In this document: positions 50,091-60,900 of the stretch, in pieces | How the letters are laid out: the number at the start of each line of letters is the position of its first letter | Numbering within the stretch: the stretch's first letter is position 1 | Assembly: GCA_018378775.1 (NCBI GenBank) | Contig: JAGZWV010000008.1 | Location: 13,336-77,335, forward strand | Direction: 5' to 3' | Length of the DNA stretch: 64,000 nucleotides | Source: Collinsella sp. | GTDB lineage: Bacteria > Actinomycetota > Coriobacteriia > Coriobacteriales > Coriobacteriaceae | The notes under the pieces: model-generated | Database searches by the model: none | Seen by the model: only the letters and a program-made list of their open reading frames with translations | Told to the model about the DNA's origin: nothing | Translations under genes and position numbers: made by a program

Positions 50091-50894
50091 GTGGAAATTT
50101 TTGAAAAGCTGCCTGATGAGATTAATCATCTGGTCAGCGAGTTCAGCTCCACCCCTGTCGTGGGCGATCTGAGCTGCGGCATCACGCAGTACTCGTTTTG
50201 GCTGATCGTCTCCACGATCGTGCTCCTGATCGTCCTGGCCGTGTTCAAGAAGAAGCAGACCCTGGTTCCCAAGGGCTTCTTCGTCAACGGTTTCGAGTAC
50301 ATCATCGAGTACGTCGAGAACGATATCGGCAAGGGTGTCGTGGGTGAGAACTGGAAGAAGCACTTCCCGTTCCTGTGCTCGCTTTTCCTGTTCATCCTGA
50401 TCAATAACATGATCGGCCTGATCCCGGGAATGAAGCCCGGCACCGGCGCAATCGGCTCCACCGCCGCACTCGCCATTTTCGCCTTCGTGTACTTCATCTA
50501 CTACGGATGCAAGGCTCACGGCGTGATCGGCTACATCAAGAGCCTCGCCCCGCAGGGCGTGAGCTTCCCGATGAACGTGCTCGTGTGGGTCGTCGAGCTT
50601 TTCTCGACCTTCCTGCGCCTCATCACGCTCGCCGTCCGTCTGTTCTGCAACATGTTCGCAGGACACGTGGTCATGGGCTCGTTCGCCATCATGGCGAGCA
50701 TGTTCATGCAGCCGCTGCTTCAGCAGGTTTCCGCGGCCCACGCCGTCGGCGCCCTGCCTTCGCTGGCCTGGCTTGCCATCCTCATCCTGATCTATGCGAT
50801 CGAGCTTGTGGTCGGCGCCATCCAGGCTTACGTCTTCACGGTCCTTACCGCCGTGTATGTCTCCGAGGCAGAGGAGGTCGCGGAGGAGGAGTAG
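50091..50894 (+). CDS. atpB: F1Fo ATP synthase subunit a
   Basis: 267 residues from a GTG after GAAAGGTAAGTC. Membrane helices and the conserved region are visible: NNMIGLIPGMKPGTGAIGSTAALA, LVWVVELFSTFLRLITLAVRLFCNMFAGHVV with the essential Arg in LRLITLAVRLF, and AIELVVGAIQAYVFTVLTAVYVSEA at the end. It forms the proton half-channels against the c-ring. The usual operon order I-B-E-F-H-A-G-D-C is followed. Confidence 0.97.
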   Translation: MEIFEKLPDEINHLVSEFSSTPVVGDLSCGITQYSFWLIVSTIVLLIVLAVFKKKQTLVPKGFFVNGFEYIIEYVENDIGKGVVGENWKKHFPFLCSLFLFILINNMIGLIPGMKPGTGAIGSTAALAIFAFVYFIYYGCKAHGVIGYIKSLAPQGVSFPMNVLVWVVELFSTFLRLITLAVRLFCNMFAGHVVMGSFAIMASMFMQPLLQQVSAAHAVGALPSLAWLAILILIYAIELVVGAIQAYVFTVLTAVYVSEAEEVAEEE

Positions 50895-51018
50895 CCTTCC
50901 GTTCGCGCCTTAAAGGTAAGGCAATTCGTTAAACCGCCGGTGCCCGTACCCATGGAGCCCGGCAGTTATAAAAAGGTTATCCTGCGTGAAATAAGACACG
51001 CACGACAAAGGAGGAATC

Positions 51019-51213
51019 GTGGGAGTTATCGGTTACGGTCTCGGTGTTATCGGCGCTGGTCTTGCTATCGGCCTGTCTGCTCTGGGTGCTACGGGTGCTA
51101 TGGCCCGTCAGCCTGAGGTCCAGGGCCGCGTGTTCACCGTCTTCATCATGGGCTCCGCCTTCGGCGAGGCTCTGGCTCTGATCGGCTTCGTTGTCGCGCT
51201 GATCGTTAAATAG
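51019..51213 (+). CDS. atpE: F1Fo ATP synthase subunit c
   Basis: 64 residues from a GTG after AAAGGAGGAATC. Two helices are joined by the polar loop ARQPEVQG; the ion-binding Glu is in GSAFGEALALIGFV. There is no Gln in helix 1 at the sodium-ligand position and Ala, not Ser/Thr, follows the Glu, so it is proton- rather than sodium-coupled. The chain is short for a c subunit (70-80 or more is usual), because the N-terminal segment begins almost at helix 1. The gene is preceded by 124 noncoding bases. Confidence 0.95.
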   Translation: MGVIGYGLGVIGAGLAIGLSALGATGAMARQPEVQGRVFTVFIMGSAFGEALALIGFVVALIVK

Positions 51214-51228
51214 CACGGAGCGTCAAGT

Positions 51229-51831
51229 ATGAATCTTTCATCCCAGAAGAGCGCGATCGCACTCTCCGCGTCCGCGGCCGCGCTGCTCATGCCGGTTTCC
51301 GCGTTCGCCGAGGACGGCGCTGCCGGTGCGGACATCCTCATCCCTAAGATGGCGGAGTTCATCCCGGCGCTTATCGCCTTCCTGATTATCTGGATCGTGC
51401 TGGCCAAGGTCGCCCTGCCGGGCATCATGAAAACCATGGAGGAGCGCGGCAAGAAGATCGAGGAGAGCCTCGACGAGGCCGAGAAGACCAAGCAGGAGGC
51501 TATCGCCAAGCGCGCTGAGTCCGACTCGATCGTCACCGACGCCCGTCGTCAGGCTGCCGACATCGTTCTCGAGGCCCGTAAGGACGCCGAGTCCGAGCGC
51601 GCCCGTATCATCGAGGCTGCTCACAAGGAGGCCGAGGAGATCATCGCCAAGGCCCATACGACCGTCGAGGACGAGCGCAAGTCCATTTACGCCGGTGCCG
51701 CGAGCTCCATCGCCGACCTGTCCGTTGCCGTCGCCACCAAGATCGTGGGCGAGGCACTCGAGGACGATGCCGAGCAGAAGAAGCTCATCGAGCGCTACAT
51801 CCAGGAAGCAGGTAGCCTGAATGCCGACTAG
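51229..51831 (+). CDS. atpF: F1Fo ATP synthase subunit b
   Basis: 200 residues. A signal-peptide-like N-terminus (SAIALSASAAALLMPVSAFAED) precedes the true anchor helix (EFIPALIAFLIIWIVLAKVALPGIM). The rest is the expected long charged coiled coil (ERGKKIEESLDEAEKTKQEA and on). It is the peripheral stator stalk. The extra leader is longer than in most b subunits and may be cleaved. Its last codons overlap the start of atpH by 11 bases. Confidence 0.95.
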   Translation: MNLSSQKSAIALSASAAALLMPVSAFAEDGAAGADILIPKMAEFIPALIAFLIIWIVLAKVALPGIMKTMEERGKKIEESLDEAEKTKQEAIAKRAESDSIVTDARRQAADIVLEARKDAESERARIIEAAHKEAEEIIAKAHTTVEDERKSIYAGAASSIADLSVAVATKIVGEALEDDAEQKKLIERYIQEAGSLNAD

Positions 51832-52297
51832 CCGCTATCAGGACAAGGTGCTCGAGACCTACGCGCGCTCCCTTCTGGAAGCCGCTAAGGCCGAGAACCA
51901 TGTGTTCGAGGACCTCGAGATGATCGAGCGCTTGGCTTCTGCCAGCCCCGAGATCATCGCCGTGCTCGACACCATGTCCAAGCGCGACCAGCTCGACCTT
52001 CTTCCCAAGGTGGCAGCTGCCTTTAAGTATGTTGCCGAGGAAGACGAGGATGTAGTGGGCGTGACCGTCACCACGGCGATCCCGCTCGACGACGAGCTGC
52101 GTCAAACCATCACTAAGAAATGCGAGCAGGACTTCGGCCGCAAGGTATTCCTTATCGAGCAGGTCGACCCGTCTATCGTGGGCGGCTTGGTGCTCGAGGC
52201 CCGCGGTGAGCGTCGTGACATTTCCGTCAAGACGCAGCTGCGCGTCGCGCAGGAGACCCTCGCAAACTCTGCTAATACGTACGGAGGTGAAGCCTAA
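51821..52297 (+). CDS. atpH: F1Fo ATP synthase subunit delta
   Basis: 158 residues overlapping atpF. The OSCP/delta pattern is seen in YARSLLEAAKAENHVFEDLEMI at the N-terminus and VDPSIVGGLVLEARGERRDISVKTQL near the C-terminus. It joins the b stalk to the top of F1. It is slightly shorter than usual (about 175-180). The TAA overlaps the ATG of atpA (TAATG). Confidence 0.94.
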   Translation: MPTSRYQDKVLETYARSLLEAAKAENHVFEDLEMIERLASASPEIIAVLDTMSKRDQLDLLPKVAAAFKYVAEEDEDVVGVTVTTAIPLDDELRQTITKKCEQDFGRKVFLIEQVDPSIVGGLVLEARGERRDISVKTQLRVAQETLANSANTYGGEA

Positions 52298-53895
52298 TGT
52301 CCGAAACCCTCAATGCCCAGGATATCGCCAAGAAACTGCAGGAGCAGCTCACGAGCCTCTCCGCGACGGTCGATACGCATGAGGTTTCAACGGTCGACGA
52401 GGTAGGCGACGGCATCGCGCGCGTCTCCGGCCTCAAGAGCGCCATGGCAGGCGAGCTTCTGGAGTTCAAGAGCTCCGATACCGGTGAGACCGTCTTCGGC
52501 CTTGCCCAGAACCTTGACCGTGACGAGGTCGGCGCCGTTCTGTTCGGTGCCGTCGACTCCATCAAGGAAGGCGACGAGTGCCGCACCACTGGCCGCATTA
52601 TGGATATCCCCGTGAGCCGTGCCATGCTCGGCCGCGTCGTCAATCCGCTCGGCCAGCCCATCGACGGCCTGGGCGACATCGTCGCCACGCACCGTCGCCC
52701 CATCGAGTTCAAGGCTCCCGGCGTCATCGATCGTACCCCGGTGTGCGAGCCGGTTCAGACCGGTCTGCTCGCTATCGACTCCATGGTGCCTATTGGCCGC
52801 GGTCAGCGTGAGCTCATCATCGGCGACCGTAAGACCGGTAAGACCGCCATCGCCATCGACGCTATCCTCAACCAGCGCGGCAAGGGCATGGTCTGCATCT
52901 ATGTCGCCATCGGCCAGAAGGCCTCCACGGTTGCCAACATCCGCGAGACCCTCGCTCAGCACGGTGCGCTCGACTACACCATCATCGTTTCGGCCACCGC
53001 TGCCGATTCCGCCCCTATGCAGTACATCGCGCCTATGGCCGGTGCCGCTATCGGCGAGTTCTTCATGTACAACGGCGAGGACGGCAAGCCCGCCAGCGAG
53101 ACCAACCCCGGCGGCCACGTGCTCGTCATCTACGACGACCTGTCCAAGCAGGCTGTGGCCTACCGTCAGATGTCGCTGACGCTGCATCGTCCGCCCGGAC
53201 GCGAGGCCTATCCTGGCGACATCTTCTACCTGCACTCTCGTCTGCTCGAGCGTGCCGTCAAGATGTCCAAGAAGAACGGTTACGGCTCCATGACGGCGCT
53301 GCCGATCATCGAGACCCAGGACGGCGACGTCTCGGCCTACATTCCGACCAACGTCATTTCCATTACCGATGGTCAGATCTACCTGCAGTCCGAGCTCTTC
53401 TTCCAGGGTCAGCGCCCGGCAGTCGACGTGGGCATCTCCGTGTCCCGCGTCGGTGGCGATGCGCAGACCAAGGCCATGAAGCAGGTCGCCGGCAACCTCC
53501 GTCTGGACCTCGCTTCCTATCAGGAGCTCGCTGGCTTTACGCAGTTCGGCTCCGACCTCGACGAGGCTACTCAGAAGCAGCTGACCCATGGTGCTCGCAT
53601 GACCGAGCTCCTGAAGCAGCCGCGTTACAAGCCGTTTGAGGTTGGCGAGCAGATCGTTACGCTGTTCGCTGGCAACGAGGGCTTCCTGGATGACCTGGAG
53701 ATCGCCGACGTGCTGCCTTTCCGTGCCGAGCTCATCGAGTACATGGACAATGGCTTTGGCTCGCTGCTCGACAAGGTTCGCGCCAAGAAGATCGATGATG
53801 ACACCAAGGCTGAGCTCTTGCGCGTCATCGGCGACTTCAAGCAGCAGTTCATGGCCAAGCACCATTCGGATGTTTCTGGATCAGAGGAGAACTAA
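52297..53895 (+). CDS. atpA: F1Fo ATP synthase subunit alpha
   Basis: 532 residues; GGAGGTGAAGCCTA precedes the ATG. The P-loop is GDRKTGKTAIAID (around 180), followed by VAIGQKASTVANI and SVSRVGGDAQTKAMKQVAG. The N-terminal beta barrel (VGDGIARVSGL) and C-terminal helical bundle are complete. It forms the non-catalytic nucleotide sites of the hexamer. It is about 20 residues longer than many alpha subunits, at both ends. Confidence 0.98.
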   Translation: MSETLNAQDIAKKLQEQLTSLSATVDTHEVSTVDEVGDGIARVSGLKSAMAGELLEFKSSDTGETVFGLAQNLDRDEVGAVLFGAVDSIKEGDECRTTGRIMDIPVSRAMLGRVVNPLGQPIDGLGDIVATHRRPIEFKAPGVIDRTPVCEPVQTGLLAIDSMVPIGRGQRELIIGDRKTGKTAIAIDAILNQRGKGMVCIYVAIGQKASTVANIRETLAQHGALDYTIIVSATAADSAPMQYIAPMAGAAIGEFFMYNGEDGKPASETNPGGHVLVIYDDLSKQAVAYRQMSLTLHRPPGREAYPGDIFYLHSRLLERAVKMSKKNGYGSMTALPIIETQDGDVSAYIPTNVISITDGQIYLQSELFFQGQRPAVDVGISVSRVGGDAQTKAMKQVAGNLRLDLASYQELAGFTQFGSDLDEATQKQLTHGARMTELLKQPRYKPFEVGEQIVTLFAGNEGFLDDLEIADVLPFRAELIEYMDNGFGSLLDKVRAKKIDDDTKAELLRVIGDFKQQFMAKHHSDVSGSEEN

Positions 53896-53900
53896 GCCCC

Positions 53901-54808
53901 ATGGCCAACCTTCGCGACATTAAGAAGCGAATCTCCTCGGTTACCACGACCAAGCAGATCACGCGCACGATGGAGATGGTCTCTACGGCCAAGATCCGTC
54001 GTGCCCTCGATCGCTCCAAGCAGGCCGAGCCCTATAAGGAGGCGCTGACCGACGTCATGTTGACGGTCGCCGGCGACGCCTCCTGTTCGGGCACCGATCC
54101 CATGCTGCAGAAGCATGAGAGCGTCAAGCATGGCCTGATTGTCGTTATTGCCTCGGACCGCGGCCTTGCCGGCGGTTTCAATACGACGGTGGAGCGCACG
54201 GCCGAAAAGCTCGCCGCTTCTTGGGCGAACGACGGCATCGAGTGCGAGATCATCGCGTGCGGGCGTAAGCCGGCCACGTATTTCCGTGACCGCGCAAACG
54301 TTGTCATGCACTTTGAGGGCAACTCCTCTGAGCCCGATTTCAATCAGGCCCGCATGATCTCCTCTCATATCTGCGATGCGTATCGTGCCGGTGAGCTTGA
54401 CCGTGTCGAGCTTGTCTACCACCACGCCAAGAACCGCGTGGATCAGGAGCTTCGCGTCGAGCATCTGTTGCCGCTCGACCCCGAGATGATCGCTATGGCC
54501 CACGGTCCGCGTAAGAACGAGACCGACGCCCCTAAGCGCATCTCGTCCACGTTCGAGTTCGTGCCCTCTCCCGAGCATGTTCTCGGCAAGCTTGCGCCGT
54601 CTTATATCCTGACGGTCATCTACCAGGCCCTGATCGATTCGGCGGCTGCCGAGCAGGGTGCACGCCGCAAGGCCATGCACTCCGCGACGGAAAACGCCAC
54701 CGCGATCATCTCGACCCTTACCCGCACGTATAGTCGCGTGCGCCAGGCTTCGATCACGACCGAGATTAACGAGATCGTCGGCGGAGCCTCAGCATTGGAG
54801 GAACAGTA

Positions 54809-54809
<1 letters not shown>
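53901..54809 (+). CDS. atpG: F1Fo ATP synthase subunit gamma
   Basis: 302 residues; starts MANLRDIKKRISSVTTTKQITRTMEMVSTAKIRRA, the canonical N-terminal helix of gamma, and ends with ENATAIISTLTRTYSRVRQASITTEINEIVGGASAL, the matching C-terminal helix of the rotating shaft. The Rossmann-like middle (VVIASDRGLAGGFNT) is intact. The stop codon overlaps the start of atpD. Confidence 0.97.
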
Positions 54810-56263
<1,454 letters not shown>

Positions 56264-56266
56264 GTT

Positions 56267-56659
56267 ATGCGTATCCGCATCGTGTGCCCCGTGAGCTGCG
56301 CCTATGAGGGCGACGCTGCGTTTGTGTCGATTCCGTCCACGGATGGCGAGTTTGGCGTTCTGCCTGCTCACTCCAGCGAGATCTGCACGATCGACCGCGG
56401 TTACGTTCGCGTTTCCGATAAGGCCATGGGCACTGTCGACCACACGTTTGCCGTGGCCGGCGGCTATGCCCAGGTTGCGGACGATGTCGTGACCGTTCTC
56501 GCCGAGCGCGCTTGCGATTTGGCGACCGTCGATGCCGACAAGCTTAAAGCTGATATTCAAGGTTTTGAAGAGAAGCTGGGTAATTTGTCGGAGGATGATG
56601 CACGCCGCGCCTACCTCTATAATGAAATCGCATGGTGTAAGCTCAAGCTTGCCCAATAG
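56267..56659 (+). CDS. atpC: F1Fo ATP synthase subunit epsilon
   Basis: 130 residues, beginning 4 bases after the beta stop. The N-terminal beta sandwich (IRIVCPVSCAYEGDAAFVSIPSTDGEFGVLPAHS) and C-terminal helices (ADIQGFEEKLGNLSEDDARRAYLYNEIAWCKLKLAQ) are typical. It regulates F1 and couples it to the c-ring. Last gene of the operon, followed by a strong terminator. Confidence 0.95.
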   Translation: MRIRIVCPVSCAYEGDAAFVSIPSTDGEFGVLPAHSSEICTIDRGYVRVSDKAMGTVDHTFAVAGGYAQVADDVVTVLAERACDLATVDADKLKADIQGFEEKLGNLSEDDARRAYLYNEIAWCKLKLAQ

Positions 56660-56695
56660 TCAAACGATTTAGCGTTCGACCATTTGCGAACACAT

Positions 56696-56734
56696 CATGC
56701 CCGGGATGGCCCAGCCATCCCGGGCATGCTTTTT
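56696..56734 (+). terminator. Terminator of the ATP synthase operon
   Basis: CATGCCCGGGATGGC and GCCATCCCGGGCATG form a perfect 15-bp stem with a 3-base loop, followed by CTTTTT. Confidence 0.95.
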
Positions 56735-56747
56735 GAAAGGGTAGACC

Positions 56748-58031
56748 TTGGATATTATCCGCGTTGAGGGTGGCCACGCCATCGGAGGCTCTGTGCCCGT
56801 CTCGGGTGCCAAGAACTCCGCGCTCAAACTCATGGCGGCAACGCTTCTGGCGCCGGGCAAGACGACGCTGCAGAACGTGCCCGATATTTCCGATGTTCAC
56901 GTGATGGGCAAGGTGCTCAAGGGCATGGGCGCTACGATCGATGTTCTCGACGAGCACACGCTCGAGATTGATACCTCTCAGGTCGATTCTTGGGAGGCCC
57001 CCTACGAGCTCGTTGCCAAGATGCGTGCTTCCACCGCCGTCATGGGACCCCTGCTGGGCCGCTTCCATCGCGCCAAGATTGCCATGCCGGGCGGCTGCAA
57101 CCTGGGTGCTCGCAAGATCGATATGCACATTCTGGGTCTCGAGGCCCTGGGCGTTGAGTTCGATACCGCCCACGGTTACATCAACGCTAATGCGCCCCAA
57201 GGTCTGCGCGGTACCACCGTCACGCTCGAGTTCGCCAGCGTCGGTGCGACCGAGAACCTCATCATGGCCTCTGTGCGCGCACAGGGCACCACGGTTATCG
57301 ACAATGCCGCCCGCGAGCCCGAGATTGTCGATCTCGCCAACATGCTCAACGAGATGGGCGCCAAGATTGTAGGCGCCGGTACGCCCGTCGTGACTATCGA
57401 AGGCGTGGAAGAGCTCCATCCCGTTACCCATCGCGTGGTGGGCGACCGCATCGAGGCCGGTACCTTTATCGTTGCAGGTGCGTTGATGGCCGACGATCGC
57501 GGTGTCGATGTCACGGGCTTTTGCCCCATTCACTTGGGCATGGTGCTCAAGAAGATGGAGCTCATGGGTATCGACTGCGAGCGCGTCGAGGATGGCGTCC
57601 ATGTGAACCGTGCCGAGCGTATCAAGCCGGTCGACATCCAGACGCTTCCGTTCCCCGGCTTCCCGACGGACATGCAGGCGCAGATCATGGTACTCTCCGC
57701 CCTCGCCGATGGCAGTTCCGTTATTACCGAAAACATCTTCGAGAATCGCTTTATGTTCGCCTCTGAGCTGGTGCGCATGGGTGCCGACATTCGTATCGAG
57801 AGCCATCATGCCATGATTCATGGCGTCAAGGGCTTCTCGGGTGCACAGGTTACCTCGCCCGATCTGCGTGGCGGAGCGGCCCTCGTCGTAGCGGGCTTGA
57901 TCGCCGACGGGACGACCGAGGTTTCGGCCATTCATCACATCAAGCGCGGCTACGAGCAGTTTGTCGAAAAGCTGCAGGCGCTCGGCGCGCATGTCGAGCA
58001 TGCTACCGTCCCTGATCCCGTCATCTACTAA
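56748..58031 (+). CDS. murA: UDP-N-acetylglucosamine 1-carboxyvinyltransferase
   Basis: 427 residues from a TTG after GAAAGGGTAGACC. EPSP-synthase-like fold with SGAKNSALKLMAATLL (substrate Lys/Asn), MRASTAVMGPLLGRF and the active-site loop MPGGCNLGARKIDMHI. The Cys that attacks in MurA and is blocked by fosfomycin is present, so resistance by the Cys-to-Asp route is not expected. It transfers enolpyruvate to UDP-GlcNAc, the first committed step of peptidoglycan synthesis. The LCP-family gene follows 12 bases later. Confidence 0.97.
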   Translation: MDIIRVEGGHAIGGSVPVSGAKNSALKLMAATLLAPGKTTLQNVPDISDVHVMGKVLKGMGATIDVLDEHTLEIDTSQVDSWEAPYELVAKMRASTAVMGPLLGRFHRAKIAMPGGCNLGARKIDMHILGLEALGVEFDTAHGYINANAPQGLRGTTVTLEFASVGATENLIMASVRAQGTTVIDNAAREPEIVDLANMLNEMGAKIVGAGTPVVTIEGVEELHPVTHRVVGDRIEAGTFIVAGALMADDRGVDVTGFCPIHLGMVLKKMELMGIDCERVEDGVHVNRAERIKPVDIQTLPFPGFPTDMQAQIMVLSALADGSSVITENIFENRFMFASELVRMGADIRIESHHAMIHGVKGFSGAQVTSPDLRGGAALVVAGLIADGTTEVSAIHHIKRGYEQFVEKLQALGAHVEHATVPDPVIY

Positions 58032-58043
58032 TACAGGTTGCCT

Positions 58044-59279
58044 ATGTTTAATAAAAAGCCCCTCGCGGATACCACCACCCGAAGACCCTCAACTGGTGCG
58101 CAGGCCAAGATTTACAGTCGCGATAACGTGGCTCGCTATTCCGAGCGCGCTCGCCAACGTCGTCGCAGCCACACGATTCGTCACGTCGCGCTCATTGTCG
58201 TGCTTGGCGTGCTGCTGAGTGCCACTACCGCTGCCGGCCTGTGGTTTGCCACCATTATGGGCAAGCTCGGCGATTCTAATGTCATTACCGACAATCTGCG
58301 TCGGGTTCTGGTTGACACCGATGAGGCAAAGGATCCGTTCTATGTGCTGCTTCTTGGCACCGACGGCCGTCCGGGCGAGGATACGTATCGTGCCGACTCG
58401 ATTATCCTGGCACGCATCGACCCCACGCAAAAGCAGGCGACGCTCATTTCCGTTCCGCGCGACACCAAGGTCGAGTACAAGGGCGAGACCATGAAGATCA
58501 ACGCCTGCCATACCGTTGGCGGCGCCGAGGCCATGGTCGAGGCGGTCAACGAGCTGTGCGGTGTTCAGATTTCCCACTATGCCGAGGTCAGCTTCGACGG
58601 TATGCAGGCGCTGATTGATTCGGTTGGCGGTATCGACATTAACGCAACCGATGATGTTGACGACCCCGAGCACCTGGATATTAAGATTACCGCTGGCCAG
58701 CAGCATATGGACGGTGCCACCGCCCTTACCTATGCCCGCTGCCGCTACACCTATGCCGACGGCGATTACACGCGCATGCGCCACCAGCGTCAGGTGCTCG
58801 GCGCCCTTGCCAACCAGATTCTCAATAACTTCGATGCCACGAAGATTTTTGGCCTGGTTAATTCGCTGTCCGATATGCTCGTAACCGATATGAGCGTTCA
58901 GGATATCGTGGCTACGGTCAACGCCATGCGCGGTATGGATGTCGACGGTATCTACTCGGCCAACCTGCCCTCGTACGCCGACGACAGCACCATGATCGAC
59001 GGTGTGAGCTACGTCTTTGTCTACGAGGACGAGCTCAAGGAAATGATGGAGCGCGTCGATGCCGGCAAGGATCCCAAGGGTCCCAACACCATGGGTCTTT
59101 CCGACGGTTCCAGTTCTACGATCGGCGACCTGAACAACAACACGTCTGACGACTACGCAAACGGTACCGCAACTTCATCGGTCAGCTCTGACGATTCCGA
59201 TGACTCAGGCGATTCGAGCGATTCGGACTACTACGAAGAGCCCACCGGCGACGGTAACGGCTACGAGGCCAACTACTAA
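58044..59279 (+). CDS. LytR-CpsA-Psr (LCP) family cell-wall polymer ligase
   Basis: 411 residues; an ATG after ACAGGTTGCCT is chosen over a TTG at 58038. A basic cytoplasmic N-terminus (RARQRRRSHTIRH) precedes one membrane helix (VALIVVLGVLLSATTAAGLWFA). The LCP domain has LLGTDGRPGEDTYRADSIILARID, ISVPRDTKVEY, SVGGIDINATDDV, LTYARCRYTYADGDYTRMRHQRQ with the Arg residues that grip the lipid pyrophosphate. The C-terminal ~50 residues are Ser/Asp-rich. It attaches teichoic-acid-like or polysaccharide chains to peptidoglycan outside the cell. Co-transcribed with murA. Confidence 0.94.
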   Translation: MFNKKPLADTTTRRPSTGAQAKIYSRDNVARYSERARQRRRSHTIRHVALIVVLGVLLSATTAAGLWFATIMGKLGDSNVITDNLRRVLVDTDEAKDPFYVLLLGTDGRPGEDTYRADSIILARIDPTQKQATLISVPRDTKVEYKGETMKINACHTVGGAEAMVEAVNELCGVQISHYAEVSFDGMQALIDSVGGIDINATDDVDDPEHLDIKITAGQQHMDGATALTYARCRYTYADGDYTRMRHQRQVLGALANQILNNFDATKIFGLVNSLSDMLVTDMSVQDIVATVNAMRGMDVDGIYSANLPSYADDSTMIDGVSYVFVYEDELKEMMERVDAGKDPKGPNTMGLSDGSSSTIGDLNNNTSDDYANGTATSSVSSDDSDDSGDSSDSDYYEEPTGDGNGYEANY

Positions 59280-59420
59280 GTTACGGCGTTTTACCAAACG
59301 CCGTAACGGCTCGACGCTGCGCGCCGCCCAAGGCGACAATTTGTCATTCAAAAGGCAGGGCATGACCAGAAGGTCAATGCCCTGCCTTTTTCATGCCAAC
59401 TTGTTCGCCTTGGGCGGCGC
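59280..59420 (+). repeat. Structured 3-prime element, copy 3 (after the LCP gene)
   Basis: It begins at the base after the TAA stop: hairpin 1 at 59280-59307, outer stem 59321-59339 with 59401-59420, inner terminator hairpin 59350-59391 ending in TTTTT. Loops and single-stranded stretches (GACAATTTGTCATTCA, TCATGCCAAC) are identical to copy 2, while stems differ by paired changes. Confidence 0.88.
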
Positions 59421-59468
59421 TCGCTGACGTTGGCTCAACCTGCGGTGCTGACTACTCCCCTTGCACCA

Positions 59469-59508
59469 AAAACCGCCCCGTTCTCGGTTTTGAGGACGGG
59501 GCGGTTTT
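59469..59508. terminator. Bidirectional terminator between LCP and pepT genes
   Basis: AAAACCGCCCCGT pairs with ACGGGGCGGTTTT over 14 bases. T-runs occur on both strands, which suits the minus-strand pepT ending at 59533. Confidence 0.9.
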
Positions 59509-59532
59509 GCTTACCTAGATTGTTCGAGTTCC

Positions 59533-60780
59533 CTATGCAAAGCGGGCGACGAGCTCCTGGAGCACGTCGGTCATCTTGACGAGCGAACTGACCGGGACGA
59601 ACTCGTTGACGCCGTGGTAGCAATAGCCGCCGGTGGAAAGGTTGGGGCAGGGCAGACCGCGGAACGACAGCTGAGCGCCGTCGGTGCCGCCGCGAATCGG
59701 CAGCACCTGGGGCTCAACGCCGCAGGCAAGGTAGGCTTCCTTGGCAACATCAATAAGCTCGGGATAGTCACGAACGATCTCGGCCATATTTCGATACTGC
59801 TGCTTAATCTCGACCGTCACGTGCTTCTCACCCAGACGCTGGTTGAGCATCGAGGCGGCGGCATCAATAAGGTCGAGTTTCTGCTGGAACTTGGCGGCGT
59901 CATGGTCGCGGACGATATAGCGCGCTGTGGCGTGATCGACGGTCGCAGATACACCCTCAAGGTGATAAAAGCCCTCGTAGCCTTCCGTATACTCCGGGCG
60001 CTGCGCGTAGGGGAGCAACGCGTTGAAGTCGCAGAACAGATTGCCTGCGTTGACCATACGGCCCTTGGCGTCGCCCGGGTGGATGGACTGGCCCTCAAAG
60101 CGGACGGTCGCCTCGGCGGCGTTAAAGCACTCCCACTCCAGCTCGCCGATGGGGCCGCCGTCGACCGTGTAGGCGTACTTGCAGCCAAAGGCATCGATAT
60201 CCAACAGCTCGGCTCCGTGGCCGATCTCCTCGTCAGGGCAGAAGCAAATGCCGAGTGTGGGATGGGGCAGAGAAGGGTCCTGAGCGATACGCGCGACAAG
60301 CGACATGATCTCGGCGACGCCTGCCTTGTCGTCCGCGCCCAGCAGCGTGGTGCCATCGCTGCAGACCAGGTCCTCACCCGCGAGGTCATTCAGGGCGGGA
60401 AGCTTGGCGGTACTCATGGCAACGGGCTTACCGTCAGCCGTGCCGCAGACCAGGTCGCCGCCTTCGTAGTGTACGATATGCGGCTTCACGCCGGCGCCCG
60501 GTGCAACTTCGGTGGTGTCGAGATGGGCGATCAGGCCCAGGGCGGGCTTGTCCTCAGCGCCCACACTTGCGGGGATATGCGCGCAGACATAGGCGTGCTC
60601 GGTCACGTAGGCATCTTCCGCACCAAGCTCGCGCAGCTCTTCAGCCAGCACGTTGGCAAGGTCAAACTGAACGGCGCTCGAGGGTACCTGGTCGCAGTTT
60701 GCATCCTCGGACTGCGTGTTGATCTGGACGTAGCGCAAAAAGCGCTCGAGGACATCGGGGCTCGTGGTGGTGTTTTCCAT
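59533..60780 (-). CDS. pepT: Tripeptide aminopeptidase (peptidase T)
   Basis: 415 residues from the ATG after GGAGCGGTCTTT; a start at 60876 lacks support. M20B signatures: LGLIAHLDTTEVAPG (first zinc His/Asp), LLGADDKAGVAEIM (bridging Asp), FCPDEEIGHGAE (catalytic Glu), and PIRGGTDGAQLSFRGLPCPNLSTGG with the last ligands in YCYHGVNEFV. It removes N-terminal residues from tripeptides in the cytoplasm. It is divergent from the DtxR-type regulator gene, with 120 bases between their starts. Confidence 0.96.
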   Translation of the reverse strand: MENTTTSPDVLERFLRYVQINTQSEDANCDQVPSSAVQFDLANVLAEELRELGAEDAYVTEHAYVCAHIPASVGAEDKPALGLIAHLDTTEVAPGAGVKPHIVHYEGGDLVCGTADGKPVAMSTAKLPALNDLAGEDLVCSDGTTLLGADDKAGVAEIMSLVARIAQDPSLPHPTLGICFCPDEEIGHGAELLDIDAFGCKYAYTVDGGPIGELEWECFNAAEATVRFEGQSIHPGDAKGRMVNAGNLFCDFNALLPYAQRPEYTEGYEGFYHLEGVSATVDHATARYIVRDHDAAKFQQKLDLIDAAASMLNQRLGEKHVTVEIKQQYRNMAEIVRDYPELIDVAKEAYLACGVEPQVLPIRGGTDGAQLSFRGLPCPNLSTGGYCYHGVNEFVPVSSLVKMTDVLQELVARFA

Positions 60781-60900
60781 AAAGACCGCTCCAATCTTGG
60801 TCGTCGTGTGCAACAAGAACTCTAGCACGGTATGCCACGGCATACCACGACGCTTGGATGGGGTAGAATCAGCCATTGAATGCAGAAGGGACGGAAGATC

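Noticed and set aside
51019..51213. Sodium-coupled ATP synthase
   Set aside because: The c subunit lacks the Gln and the Ser/Thr after the Glu that bind sodium.
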